A DNA stretch of 64,000 nucleotides from Lasioglossum baleicum (Eukaryota > Arthropoda > Insecta > Hymenoptera > Halictidae). The stretch lies in NCBI RefSeq assembly GCF_051020765.1, contig NC_134944.1, positions 1,240,001-1,304,000 of the forward strand. Reading direction: 5' to 3'. Of the stretch, positions 21,901 through 30,075 are shown one piece after another. Within the stretch, counting starts at the first letter, position 1, and the number at the start of each line of letters is the position of its first letter. The notes beneath the pieces were generated by a model that had not been told where the DNA came from, made no database searches, and worked only from the letters and a program-made list of their open reading frames with translations. Position numbers and translations under genes: made by a program.

Positions 21901-24582
21901 GGTAACGACTGCTGTTACGATGTCCTAACTAGGTGAGGCTGTGGTTAGCGATGGCCCTGCAAAGAGCTGGGCCATTGGGAGTGCCGGAAGTGCCCCCTCG
22001 TCCTCCAGGGTAAGACCCTTCCGACAATTACTTTTACATGTGTATATATATATACATATATATATATATCCACATATATACATATACATATTTTATCTTT
22101 TTATATTTTTTTTTTGATTTTGTATGCTATGTCTACCCTTCTTCGCTTGGCTTCTCAAAAGTTATTTTCTGCACGAAACATGTTTAATGATTTTTCTCTC
22201 TCTACGCACCGAGCGTAAAACTTTTTGTAGGGGGTATTTTTTAGCGCTCTTTCTTGCATGTTATCACTTGGACGTTACTTTTATTATTGTTTATTTATAT
22301 ATATAGATTTAGTGGATATATATATCGCAAGATTAAACACACCACGCAGTGTATTTATTATTGTCGAGTATTACTAATCATCATTTGATTCTTCGGTCTG
22401 CGGAGAACTTGTGGATGAATATTATTTAATAATCTAATAATGTAATATATTATTTATATTTATAAATAGAATGAATAGAGAGAATGAACTTTTATACAGG
22501 CTGGGTCCGAAGAAACAGAACACCTAAATATCTCTGTTACTTTTCATTGTACAAAAAAACTATTTAGGACAAAGTTACACTGTTTGAAGGGCCACATGTA
22601 ACAGTGTTAGGGAAAATTTTTCAAGGTCATTTTTTTACAAGATTTCAAGGTCATCGTTATTTTTTTAAATGGAACGAGGTATTTTATAATATATCAATCG
22701 ATGCAGCTGGACATTCGTTATAAAAAAGTACTAACCTATGTATGTCGAAAAGTTAGTAGTTCGCGAGATATTTCGATTTAAATAACTCTAAAACACCATT
22801 ACTGTCGTACTAAAACGTTAATGGTGTTTTAGAGTTATTTAAATCGAAATATCTCGTGAACTATTAACTTTTCGACATACATAGGTTAGTACTTTCTTAT
22901 AACGAATGTCCAGCTGCTTCGATTGATGTATTAAAAAATACCTCGTTCCATTTAAAAAAATATCGATGACCTTGAAATCTTGTAAAAAATGACCTCGAAA
23001 AATTTTCCCTAACACTGTTACATGTGGCCCTTCAAACAGTGTAACTTTGTCCTAAGAAGTTTTTTTGTACAACGAGAAGTAACAGTGATATTTGGGTGTT
23101 CTGTTTCTTCGGACCCACCCTGTATACACTTCGGTTACGATAACTCTAGAAATAACATTGCATTTATTGTTGTATCACGCGCAGAACTAATTTCATCGAT
23201 AGAAGCACAGTTTTCTCTCGAGAGCTTTGAATGTACTTTGTGTTTCTGTTAATCTTCTAATTTTTATCTAGGCAACTTACGAGTATTCTTGTACATACGA
23301 GAAGTTAGAAGCGTTGGATAGATTGAGATGTTAGAGGAATCTAAATGCCGTCTTGTTGCATCGTGTAACATTTGTAATATTGTAATGCTTTTTCACAGTG
23401 AACCGATAAACATTGTTGCATCGAGCCAAATTCAAAAACACTGTTTCAGTAACCTGAAATATATTTGAAGAACATTTAAGATGGTTTTTTCCTACAGATT
23501 TTGAAGTGAATTTCAGCTTCACGGTGGCGCAAACAATCTAGCTAGAATTTATCAGCAGTTCTTGGAGCGTTCTATGAAAATTTTATTTGAATTCAATTAA
23601 TTTGATTTTATCAAGGATCCATCGATCCGCTTTCACATGATCCTTGTATATTCGATGGATCTTTGACATTGCTTCTTAGCGTTTTGCAATGTAACTACTT
23701 CGACCGGTACGAACAAGTAAAGAAATTAAAAGCGCTGTTGTTTTCTACGTTGGTTGCTTGTCGTGTGGTTATATTCACGATAGTGTAGAGCATTTTCCTT
23801 TTTCTTTCCTTATGTACTCTTTCCAAACATCGCTAGATTAGTGGTCTATGGGATGTATTAGAACATTAGATGTATAGAACATATATATTTGGCTTTCGTA
23901 CAATTTTCTGTTGGATTCATTAGCTATGCATTCTCCTATGTAGATGCGTCTTTGTCGAAAGTATATTCTTTTCTCTTTATACTTGAGTATAGTAGTGGAG
24001 TATTTGTAAAATGTGAAACTTTATACTCTTTATTGGACTCGTACGATACAATAAAGTGTTCATATATTTGAAAAATTCAACTCAAATTCTTTGAAAATGT
24101 ATAATACGTAAAAATCGTTTGTTTTATTGATATTTCAAAGATAAATGGACAATCGTTCGGTGTCGCGTCTTTTAATTTTCAATTATGGAGCACATGCAAC
24201 AAGCAGAAACGTGTCAGTTCCACCGTATTGGCTCCATAGCCAGTGTTGTTGGTCTTTTATATAGCAAAATGTAGCAGACATTCATTAAAATTCAGATCCA
24301 TTCATTTGGTCCGACGTTTCCCTCAATTTCCTCGAAAACCGTTAGTCTTCCAAGAAAAAGTAATACAACAAAAAAGACGCAGCCTGTCCAGATCTACAAG
24401 TTTCGTCTAACATATTTTTTGACACGGTCAATAGTTTATAAAATATTCAACAAAAACAATTTTTACGCTTGATCAGTCTAATTAACTCTGACGCTATGTT
24501 TCAGACTTCTATGGAGGAAGTGGCTCGAGGTGATCCGAAGGTGAACCAGTCTTCGCTGTTGCAGAAGCTGTTGTCCGAGTGA
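3814..24582 (+). CDS. tai: taiman, p160/SRC-family nuclear receptor coactivator (gene span, 5' partial)
   Basis: Eighteen exons join in consistent phase to about 1495 residues plus a stop. Order: tail of the bHLH region, PAS-A (4828-5005 exon), PAS-B (5670-7224 exons), Ser/Asn-rich region, LXXLL boxes (LRNLL, LKDLL, LLQLL, LQQLL, LASLL, LQKLL), polyGln, acidic helical segment (DILDQVIEFVPDE, then MAISAIQKSLMLCE) and a Pro/Gln-rich C-terminus. Known role of the family: nuclear coactivator binding the ecdysone receptor, and partner of the juvenile-hormone receptor Met/Gce through bHLH-PAS. The order of domains and motifs such as IIGDNDLTPLE and ARLSPHSPAGILSFSHPQ match p160 proteins. The bHLH exon and start codon lie upstream of the window. 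Introns are rich in MITEs. Identification is firm; a few exon edges are less so. Confidence 0.93.
4828..5005 (+). CDS. tai: tai exon b: PAS-A
   Basis: It encodes ALDGFLFIVNTEGLVEHVTE and then YTRDDVLGKDIYNIIHHGDH, a typical PAS core with its Asn/Asp-His turn. Acceptor TTCTAG, donor ATTAG|GTTTGT, ends phase 1. The open frame continues into the intron but is repeat sequence there. Confidence 0.95.
5270..5620. repeat. dispersed repeat family B (two copies)
   Basis: Blocks AAAAAATTCATGAACATTCT, GTGAATTTTTTCAGAATTTT and TATTTCTTCTGATCTGCCCG recur here twice. The same family is at 13310-13620, 14920-15335, 34930-35440 and 62740-63020, in both orientations. The intron 5006-5669 is otherwise featureless. 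Confidence 0.8.
5670..6034 (+). CDS. tai: tai exon c: PAS-A end to PAS-B start
   Basis: The first codon is completed across the junction as Gly. It encodes WTSEPQPQRNRTFICRFLVK, an acidic variable linker, SVMCVARRIPPNEK, then QFTVKLDTAGKIITVDISGL, which opens PAS-B. Ends phase 0 at AAG|GTAAGG. Confidence 0.95.
6190..6345. repeat. family C minisatellite (AATTTCAAGTTTAAATTGAGG-type)
   Basis: About six copies of a 21-23 bp unit (AAATTTCAAGTTTAAATTGA plus AGG). The same unit, in one or other orientation, forms arrays at 9995-10195, 29480-29595, 51940-52250, 59500-59830 and 61190-61420. Confidence 0.85.
6721..6965. mobile_element. MITE with TTAACAC...GTGTTAA terminal repeats
   Basis: The left end TTAACACATTACCTACCGGT is mirrored by the right end ACCGGTAGATAAAGTGTTAA, 245 bp apart. 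No open frame. A related 449-bp copy lies at 7662-8110. Upstream, 6590-6720 matches a dispersed repeat also seen near 27797-28455. Confidence 0.8.
7001..7224 (+). CDS. tai: tai exon d: PAS-B core
   Basis: It encodes DLIGTTIKDLCHPHDLSKLT and then YRLRVSPDKFLNIQTNSKLF, typical of the p160 PAS-B (PAS_11-like) fold, ending MATNSIIG. Acceptor TTTGTTGCAG, donor ATTGG|GTACG, ends phase 2. Confidence 0.95.
7662..8110. mobile_element. larger MITE with TTAACAC...GTGTTAA terminal repeats
   Basis: The left end TTAACACGTTATACCGATCG and right end CGGTAGATAAAGTGTTAA resemble the element at 6721-6965, with which it shares internal blocks (GCAACAGCAATTTT, AGTTTCAGTTAAGATTGT-like). The extra 200 bp in the middle is unrelated. 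Confidence 0.65.
8128..8500. mobile_element. MITE, family D (AGACTGCGGATCTTTATGCA ends), diverged copy
   Basis: The left end GATCTTTATGCATTTATGGC and right end ATGCGTAAATCTGCGCAGTC are diverged family D termini. The internal blocks ATCTACAAAGGCT and ACCACTGAAAAT are shared with the copy at 16746-16930. Confidence 0.65.
8633..9674 (+). CDS. tai: tai exon e: Ser/Asn-rich region with receptor boxes
   Basis: It opens GDNDLTPLEGG, the p160 signature after PAS-B, then a low-complexity Ser/Asn/Thr region. DLEFELFRSSPWDLD is a conserved-looking acidic aromatic patch. LXXLL boxes LRNLL (9450-9464) and LKDLL (9537-9551) lie near the end; the final MLLQ|GTAATG forms half of a third box completed by the next exon. 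1042 nt, phase 2 in, 0 out. Confidence 0.93.
9995..10195. repeat. family C minisatellite
   Basis: About eight units of the AAATTTCAAGTTTAAATTGA type in the intron after exon e. The rest of this intron (9675-10717) shows nothing else I can support. Confidence 0.85.
10718..10840 (+). CDS. tai: tai exon f: receptor boxes 3 and 4
   Basis: Acceptor TTTTGAAG|TTG, preceded by TTGTTTTCCCC. It starts LLNEKNDDEDEEARAG, so exon e plus exon f reads MLLQLLNEK, an LXXLL box (LLQLL). RNELLQQLLKDQDDE supplies LQQLL. Ends CAG|GTAGG, phase 0. The acceptor is inferred from phase and family pattern. Confidence 0.8.
10859..11060. mobile_element. MITE, family D, 18 bp after a tai splice donor
   Basis: The left end CTGCGGATCTTTATGCGAAA and right end AATGCATAAAATCCGCAGTC form terminal inverted repeats about 200 bp apart. 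It occupies most of the 282-bp intron between exons f and g. Confidence 0.8.
11123..11443 (+). CDS. tai: tai exon g
   Basis: It encodes TREEDPLLRSLGFRNTTPSP, GQKRPGDDGDLNIAVKRPMD and NKMLASLLAKQ, where LASLL is another LXXLL box. Donor CACAG|GTAGCT. An alternative in-frame acceptor at 11111 (TTTAATAG) would add four residues. Phase 0 to 0, 107 codons. Confidence 0.85.
11700..12120. repeat. dispersed repeat family A (two tandem copies)
   Basis: A unit of about 180 bp is marked by TCTTTTATGTC, TAGAACAAACGGTTTTCGAG, AAAATTGAGGAAAACG and TAAACAAAATCTGCAGATAT. The family also occurs at 24295-24475, 25835-26210, 29365-29720, 37440-37862, 48330-48905, 50065-50575, 53845-54385 and 62215-62365. Confidence 0.85.
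12190..12444 (+). CDS. tai: tai exon h: polyglutamine
   Basis: It opens DKLLRIKQQTSQPTQPQ and then runs into a polyGln tract coded by mixed CAG/CAA. It ends TYLNHMLSQ|GTAGTA. 85 codons, phase 0 both ends. The following intron (12445-12888) holds nothing I recognise. Confidence 0.9.
12889..13054 (+). CDS. tai: tai exon i1: possible CBP-binding segment, first part
   Basis: It encodes QQRPQLGQMDSEFTGSGE and then DPDLSDILDQVIEFVPDEA, an acidic amphipathic helix resembling the AD1 CBP/p300-interaction region of p160 proteins (assignment is inference). Donor ACAG|GTACAC at 13055. If the 66-nt intron is retained, i1 and i2 form one open exon to 13296. Confidence 0.85.
13121..13296 (+). CDS. tai: tai exon i2: possible CBP-binding segment, second part
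   Basis: Acceptor TTTTTATTTGATAG|AT. It encodes DSSAIANLLDVIEAPQNN, then NEKMAISAIQKSLMLCE and TITIPGTPPAYSTA. ANLLDVIEAP and the AISAIQKSL helix fit the paired helices expected of AD1. Donor GCG|GTAAGT, phase 0. Confidence 0.85.
13310..13620. repeat. dispersed repeat family B
   Basis: ACGAAAAAATTCACGAACGC, GTGAATTATTTCAGAATTCT and TTTCTTCCGTTCTGATCGAC mark two adjacent copies. They fill almost the whole intron between exons i2 and j. Confidence 0.8.
13666..13998 (+). CDS. tai: tai exon j: polyGln region
   Basis: LVTTPVTTSHSYQPPPMYQQ, then long Gln-rich stretches, ending QNIDNLLNNTVAPNVSLQ. Acceptor AACTTTCAG, donor TTACAG|GTAATC. 111 codons, phase 0. The next intron (13999-14326) shows no feature. 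Confidence 0.9.
14327..14442 (+). CDS. tai: tai exon k
   Basis: RSSVPDSQVSPGYGGSVQMP then GHRLAHSYSHPSTLPQ. Acceptor ATTTCCAG, donor CAACA|GTAAGC, ends phase 2. Confidence 0.88.
14514..14640 (+). CDS. tai: tai exon l: conserved ARLSPHSPAG block
   Basis: PIVNNNFNSGQQVSAAARLS then PHSPAGILSFSHPQPLSPRV, a block I recognise as conserved in insect Taiman. Acceptor TTATTTCTAG, donor CGCAA|GTACG, ends phase 0. Confidence 0.92.
14920..15335. repeat. dispersed repeat family B (two copies, inverted relative to 13310-13620)
   Basis: GCAACCAAAAATTCTGAAAT and AATTCACAGTTGTGTGTG occur twice in this intron, and the right part runs into GAAGAAATAAAGAGACG. These copies are antiparallel to those at 5270 and 13310. 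Confidence 0.8.
15397..15682 (+). CDS. tai: tai exon m: Pro/Gln-rich
   Basis: GNYGNTPRLFNVNQVRTQQQ, then SSPGTPASTRQSPFPAETFP and QYRLQRTTSTPSATTQLPG. Acceptor TATCATAAG, donor CTGCCAG|GTAGG, ends phase 1. Reading through the donor meets a stop at 15709. Confidence 0.92.
16614..16669 (+). CDS. possible alternative terminal exon of tai
   Basis: After TATTTTATTGCAG the sequence reads, in the phase left by exon m, GDEHFKRIFRNSVFSILN and then TAA. It could give a shortened isoform lacking the C-terminal LXXLL box. No conservation evidence is available; it may be a chance acceptor. Confidence 0.2.
16746..16930. mobile_element. MITE, family D
   Basis: The left end AGACTGCGAATCTTCATGCA and right end TGCATGAACATCCGCAGTCT form good terminal inverted repeats, 185 bp, flanked by TA-rich sequence. 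Intron 15683-17084 holds nothing else supported besides the possible exon at 16614. Confidence 0.85.
17085..17411 (+). CDS. tai: tai exon n
   Basis: After the shared Gly codon it reads GLGSPRHYGGVSKEQQQPLL, then PTHNQHNVTNTQQHF and GNPVNHQLG. Acceptor GATGTTGCAG, donor GGGTG|GTAAGT, ends phase 1. Confidence 0.9.
17934..18372. mobile_element. inverted-repeat element, about 440 bp, in a tai intron
   Basis: The left arm GAATCTCAAAGGATC (near 17965) pairs with the right arm GATCCTTTGAGATTC-like sequence (near 18318). Outer blocks AAATTTAAATATG and CATACTTAAATTT also pair. No coding frame. Confidence 0.75.
19718..19803 (+). ncRNA. candidate hairpin RNA (pre-miRNA-like)
   Basis: AATCTGCTCGATTTTGGAC (19718-19736) is perfectly complementary to GTCCAAAATCGAGCAGATT (19785-19803). 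The 48-nt spacer holds a second stem, GCAGAA...TTCTGC (19751-19770). An 86-nt two-stage hairpin in a large tai intron; whether it is transcribed or processed is unknown. Confidence 0.35.
20650..20818. mobile_element. MITE, family D
   Basis: The left end TTAGACTGCGGATCTTTCTG and right end AAATGCATAAACATCCGCAG form terminal inverted repeats, about 168 bp apart. Confidence 0.8.
21105..21281 (+). CDS. tai: tai exon o
   Basis: GNASSTSEFVRQELRAIVGA, a short polyGln, then SQDDLDALGLNFEMSSAG. The block EFVRQELRAIVGAR is conserved-looking. Acceptor TTGTCACAG, donor CCGCAG|GTACG, phase 2 in, 1 out. Confidence 0.93.
21933..22009 (+). CDS. tai: tai exon p
   Basis: GEAVVSDGPAKSWAIGSAGS then APSSSR|GTAAGA. 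Acceptor TCCTAACTAG, phase 2 in, 0 out, 77 nt. The preceding intron (21282-21932) has no feature I recognise. Confidence 0.92.
22493..23126. mobile_element. 634-bp near-perfect palindrome (fold-back element)
   Basis: The left end TATACAGGCTGGGTCCGAAG is mirrored by CTTCGGACCCACCCTGTATA. Arms of about 305 bp pair almost throughout around a loop near 22800-22820 (ACTGTCGTACTAAAACG). No coding frame. It lies in the last tai intron (22010-24504). Confidence 0.92.
24295..24475. repeat. dispersed repeat family A
   Basis: One copy containing TTGGTCCGACGTTTCCCTCA, AAGACGCAGCCTGTCCAGAT and GACACGGTCAATAGTTTATA. It ends about 30 bp before the acceptor of the last tai exon. Confidence 0.85.
24505..24582 (+). 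CDS. tai: tai last exon: C-terminal LXXLL and stop
   Basis: TSMEEVARGDPKVNQSSLLQ then KLLSE and TGA (24580-24582). The protein thus ends in a receptor box (LQKLL), like the C-terminal box of vertebrate SRC-1a. Acceptor TATGTTTCAG, phase 0. Confidence 0.95.
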   Translation, partial: TSMEEVARGDPKVNQSSLLQKLLSE

Positions 24583-25452
24583 CTGCAGGCCAACAATGCC
24601 ATGCATGGTAGCGGGATCTATGTAATATATGTTTGAGCATGAACGATAAAAAACGGGAAACGAGGAAGAACAAAAATACTCCTTCAAGTTTCACACGCAT
24701 ACACATAGTCACACGGGAGAGAGAGAGAGAGAGAGAGAACAGTTTACACCCACGTGTCTCACACACATTGTACGTAAAATGGATACGATTGTATTATATG
24801 TAACGCTGCGACACGCGAAGTCAGTATTCAGATACGTATCACCAAATACAACGCGAGAAAGTCGTACGCCGCTGCGCGGGCTGTTAGGTCAACGGAAGAA
24901 GTGTTCAACCACTATGTTTGTTTATTTCACGCGGATTTGGAGGACCGTAAGTTTCCCGTTCGGCTATGACGCAGAGGAAGAAGAAGAAGAAGAAAGAATC
25001 GGCCACGTTCTGGCCTTGGTTTATATATATACATGTGATGATAATATTGTATGTGTGGATTAGAGTGGCTCTTGAATTTCTTTTATGTCATCAACTCAGA
25101 ATTGGGAGGAATAATGTAGGAGAAAAGTCTGTAAAAATGGATTAATCTTTTGTATTCGGAGCTGTTTTAATTCGAAAATTAAACATACTTTCCGACCGAA
25201 ATTATTCGGCTGGTAAGAAAGTAATTTCGGTATTTTAAGGTGTTAGTAAAACCGAATTTTTTTATTCGGGCGATGAACTTTTAATCGATAAAATATTTTC
25301 TTATTTATTCTTTTTGGCGAAAAATCATCGAACAAAAGCCAAAAATATCTTATTCATTAAAGTTCATTGCTTGAATAACAAATTGGGCTATATTTCACCT
25401 TAAAATACCGTAATTACTTTCTCCCGACCTAAAATCATTCCATTCTATTTTG

Positions 25453-25647
25453 CGTTGGAACGAAAATTCGTTACGTTTGTAAATAAAAATTTGAAAGCTG
25501 AAATTTTCATTCATTTATTCCGTTCTAGTACTTTTTGCCATTTTTTAAGTAACTTCTCGTATTATTGAATAAATATATGAGTAAATACGTTAATTTCATC
25601 TTCGATTTTTAATTTGAAAATGCTACGAACTCTCGTTCCAACCTACC
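25453..25647. mobile_element. mariner-derived MITE (copy 1)
   Basis: GTTGGAACGAAAATTCGTTACG at the left pairs with CTACGAACTCTCGTTCCAAC at the right. Inner arms AATAAAAATTTGAAAGCTGA and TTCGATTTTTAATTTGAAAA also pair. The termini match the TTAGGTTGG class of mariner ends. Confidence 0.6.
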
Positions 25648-25834
25648 TTCCAACTTCCAACCCGACTTTTTTAATTTTATGGGTATGAAATTGACATAAT
25701 ACGTCATACAATACGTAGATATTTTAGTAATTGATTAGATGCCAACGTATTTAATAATGTAAACAGTATTTTACCTTACGATGTGAAGTTTGCAGAATAT
25801 GTCGTGGGTCGGCCGGGTGAGATAAGCGACTAAA

Positions 25835-26210
25835 TTTGAATTTTCTCAGGAACTGTTCGTTTCACGAAACAAAGTAGTAAGACATAAAAGACGCGGCTCG
25901 TCCAAATCTACAGTTTTCACCTAACACGTTTCTTGACACGGTCAATAGTTTCGAAGATATCCGGAAAAACGATTTTATTAAAGGCGAGATAAGCGATACG
26001 TCGCTGACATTTTTCTTAATTTTCTCGGATTTCTCGGAAACCGTTTGTTCTACAAGAAAAACTGATAGGACATAAAAGACGCAGCTCGTCCAGATCTACA
26101 GTTTTCGTCTAACATATTTTTCGATGCTGCAAATAATTTAGAAGATATCCCAAAAAACAGTTCATTCAATCAATTATTTCAATATTTAATCCATGTGGGC
26201 ATATTTCTTC
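25835..26210. repeat. dispersed repeat family A (two copies)
   Basis: Two tandem units with AGACGCGGCTCGTCCA and AGACGCAGCTCGTCCAGATC, each followed by TTTTCxxCTAACAxxTTT and an 'AAGATATCC' block. Confidence 0.85.
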
Positions 26211-26401
26211 TCATCACCTAATCTCGCTCAAACTTCCCACAGATTTTCTTCTAATCATTTCTCACAAAACTCTGGTGGGGGTGCCACGAAAAAGAAAATC
26301 AAAAGTCTCAAATAAGAGCACCCTAGTGTGTATATATATATAGAAGGAGCAAAAAGCCAGCTTCGAACGATACTCGAGTATATAATAAATATATATATAA
26401 A

Positions 26402-26638
26402 TATTAGGTTGGACGGAAGGTCGTAGTGTTTTTAAATAAGAAGTTCAAAGATAAAATTAAGTTATTTATGCACAGGTTTATCGAATAACATGACGAGTCA
26501 CCGAAAAAATGGGGGAAAAGTAATAGAAGAAAATGAAGAATATGTTATCGAACAAATCTACATATGTACAAATATCCTAATTTTATCTTTGAGCTTTAAT
26601 TTAAAAACGCCACGAATTTTCGTTCGAACCCGATAATA
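26402..26638. mobile_element. mariner-derived MITE (copy 2)
   Basis: The left end TATTAGGTTGGACGGAAGGT and right end CGTTCGAACCCGATAATA are mariner-type termini at TA. The second blocks GTTCAAAGATAAAATTA and TAATTTTATCTTTGAGC pair perfectly. Internal sequence shows no transposase. Confidence 0.8.
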
Positions 26639-26917
26639 TAAAATTGTATGCATATGTTTATGTACGTACATATATGTTCGCCGATATATACGTACGTGTA
26701 TACGTGTGTATGTATGTGGATATTCATATGCGTATGTGACAGCGACGACGCGATGCGGACCGTCAGTGTTGTATTTGGTATCACTGGGAAAAAAGAAGGA
26801 AAACTACGTAGGTACCTCAAAGGTATACTTTACTATACCACTGGCTGTTGAACATAGAACTATTTATAGGTTTAATTATTGTACACAAGATTGAGAGCGA
26901 GAGAGCGAGAGAGAGGA

Positions 26918-26954
<37 letters not shown>

Positions 26955-27237
26955 TGAAGAATTCTAGAAATAACGAAAAAAGAAGATAAAATAATAGAGC
27001 ACTATCCACGTATTCTCTTTTTCTTTTTTTTTAATTTAACATCCTTTTTGACTATTACATTTATGAATAATATATTTGTGATTGTAAGAAATCTGCAACC
27101 AAAATGTGACAAAGAATACTTGTTGTTGTTAATATGATTATAAACTATTATTATTATTATTTTATTTTATTATTATTATTGACATCTCAATCATTATTAT
27201 CACACTATTACCAATTATTCTTGTTGCAATTACTATA

Positions 27238-27271
<34 letters not shown>

Positions 27272-27993
27272 TATAATATTAAGGATTATTATTATTTTTA
27301 TTATTACGATAATAATAATTATTAATAATTGATATTATTGATGAAAAAAACACACACTTGGAATACGCATATATTTCTAATTCAATAGTAAGAGTACCTT
27401 TTTTATATACCTATATATATATACATATATATAAAATCTGTAATATGTGTATATATGTATGTATAGACGGTTTATATAGCGCGTTATATACGAATAATTC
27501 GCCTGATTAATTGTATATAATCGGTATATAGATTTACGTATATTTATATATATATGTATACGTGTGTGCATGTGTGTGGCTGTGCGTGTATGTCTGTGTG
27601 TGTGAGAGAGAGAGCGAGAGAAAGAGAGGATAAAAGAGAAACAGAAATAAGGAAATCGAAAGAGAGATCAATCAATTCTATTTTGCATAGCTCGGTGAAA
27701 GCAAATTCTCCTTTCGGCTCTTAGAGATTGCACATTGAAAAAGTGGAAAAACAAACGAATTACTTTGTTCAACCCCTTGCCTTACAATAATATCGTGTCC
27801 TGAACAGATACTAATAAAAATATACGTCAATGATTTCCTACAACCGAAACTAAATTCCATTTTGGTTTGGTTGATGTACAGCTATCGGAGAACATACAAG
27901 TTTTCTCCTTTCTTAGGAAATTGCGATCTACAATATATAGTATACTATTGTAGTATACTATAAGTTCTAATCGTTGAAACCGTAAAATATTGA

Positions 27994-28426
27994 TTGGCAA
28001 CTAAATTCGCGACCTTTTGTTTCGTGATTCTTTTGTAGTATCATTCTAATGTGAGATTCAGTGACCATTCCTTTTGAACTGTACGTCAAGCTGGAAAGCT
28101 CTGAATTTTACGATTAAAGGTCGGGTTATATAAGCCAGTTCATGCCAGAATATTGTTATATCGTTACCCAGGTTTATGTTGACTATTTTCGAACGGAAAT
28201 GCATGCCAGGCTTCGTTCCGATATTTCTTTTCGGGACGAAGCCTGGCAGGCATTTCCGTTCGAAAATATTCGATAAAACCAGGGTAACGATATACTGTCC
28301 GATCACCAGAACTGGCTTATATAATCCGACCTTAATTTGATAGAAAATACTCGTGCTTAAAATTATATATGTACATATAAATGACTTTGTTCGAGAAAAT
28401 GTGGAGGTTACTTACTTAGTTGCCAA
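27994..28426. mobile_element. inverted-repeat element with nested fold-back, inserted in an older repeat
   Basis: Outer ends TTGGCAACTAA and TTAGTTGCCAA. Inside, 28113-28336 is a strong palindrome (AGGTCGGGTTATATAAGCCA / TGGCTTATATAATCCGACCT) with the centre CCAGGCTTCGTTCC / GGGACGAAGCCTGG. The flanks (27797-27990 and 28427-28455) match the uninterrupted repeat at 6590-6725. Confidence 0.8.
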
Positions 28427-28652
28427 CCGTAATGAATCGTAGGGCGAGGGGTTGAAACGCGCGATGTCTCTGTTGTTATATACGTTGGATCGGGAAGAAA
28501 AAATAGGAAACACAAAAGCGAAGAGAGAGAGAAAAACGATATTTAAAAATAGAGGAGGAGGAGGAGGAAAGAGAGGAAGAAAAAATACGTGTTATAATCA
28601 GGTTTATATGTATATACACACGCCACGCGATACAAAACAGGAATGTGTGGCG

Positions 28653-28693
<41 letters not shown>

Positions 28694-28755
28694 GCATATG
28701 AAAGAAATCTCACGCAAGTGTCTTATTTTTCCAGGATGTTTACCACTTACTAAAC

Positions 28756-28811
28756 GAGCGAGAGAGAGAGGGAGAGAGAGCGAGAGAGAGAGAGAGAGAG
28801 CGAGAGAGAGG
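28756..28811. repeat. (GA)n microsatellite
   Basis: GAGAGAGAG runs with GGGA and GCGA interruptions. Similar runs are at 26893-26951 and 27605-27625. Confidence 0.9.
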
Positions 28812-29364
28812 AATGAAAAATGAATTAAAGTGAAAAAGGTGACGGAGTAATTATTGGAAGAAATTTGCTAGAAAAAAGCGAGAGAAAAGGAAACGCGTTT
28901 CCCCTATTGTTTGGAAGAAATTGTTGCAAGGAATTATTGGAAGAAATTGTTGCAAGAAAACTACGTGTGAACTATATTTGTTAAATTGTTGTTACCTATT
29001 ATACATCTCCGGTGTTCTTTCTTGAACATTTCTGTTCTTCTGTTTTTTATATATATTGTATTATTGCGTAATGACTTTTGTTTGTTTTTGAAAAGTCGAT
29101 CTTCTTTCTCGTTGGACGAGTTGGATGGCGCGAATTTTGTTATCTTTCTTTGATCGTTTAGGTGTTCGAGGGAATATTGTGGATCTTGAGGAAGTGGGAG
29201 GAGAGAGGGAACTGATTGTTTGATTACTAGCGTGGCTCTTATTGTAAATTTTTGAATTTCTTTGATGGCACCAACCTCAGATTTGTTATAAATAATTTGA
29301 GAAGGGTCTGTGCAAAGTTTCAGTGGACACAGATAACGGGAAAACATGCCAGTAATGGAGTAAA

Positions 29365-29720
29365 TATTGAAATGATTAATTTCAGGTTGATAAAATCGTT
29401 TTTTTCGAATATCTTCGAAATTATTTAGCGAGGCACAACAAACGATTTTTTATAAAATTGGGGAAAACCGTTCTACGTGCAATTTCAAGTTTAAATCGAG
29501 GGAAATTTCAAGTTATGAATTCAGGAAAATTTCAAGTTTTGTATTCAGGGAAATTTCTAGTTTTGTATTCAGGGAGATTTCATAGTTTAATCGAGAAACA
29601 GGTTTCCTTTAACACATTTTCCAACGGGGTCAACAGTTTATAAAATATTCTACAAAAACAATTTTTACGAGCCTTAAACTAATCATTTTAATATCTAATT
29701 CTCATATGACACATTTTCCC
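29365..29720. repeat. family A repeat with a family C array embedded (29480-29595)
   Basis: Family A blocks CGTTTTTTTCGAATATCTTC and AACGGGGTCAACAGTTTATA flank five family C units (AATTTCAAGTTTTGTATTCAG-like). It shows the two repeat types mixing. Confidence 0.8.
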
Positions 29721-29874
29721 GTTACCCAATCGCGCTTAAACATTGTACACATATTTTTTGCATTATTTCTAACAACTCTGGAGTTGTGCCGTAAGAGAAA
29801 AGAATCTATCCAAAATATGTCTAACAAGATTAAGAATAAAAACCACCCTATTGATTACAATGTGATAAATAATA

Positions 29875-30075
29875 GACAGCGGATCTTTATGCAAAATAAA
29901 AACGTTCAAACTGAATTGCAACAATCCGTACACGGATAGAAATTGATCTTCTTTCTTAATAAGGTTCATTTATTAATTATATAACAGCATTTTTTTCAAA
30001 TTCTTCCAATGTTTTCACTGTTGTAAATTACACCTGCTGATTTATACCATAAATGCATCAAATCCGCTGTCTAGT
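29875..30075. mobile_element. MITE, family D (AGACAGCGG variant)
   Basis: The left end AGACAGCGGATCTTTATGCA and right end AAATGCATCAAATCCGCTGT are terminal inverted repeats, 200 bp. Confidence 0.85.

Noticed and set aside
24779..25063. 94-residue ORF after the tai stop
   Set aside because: Lies in the probable 3' UTR; the acidic run is a GAA microsatellite.
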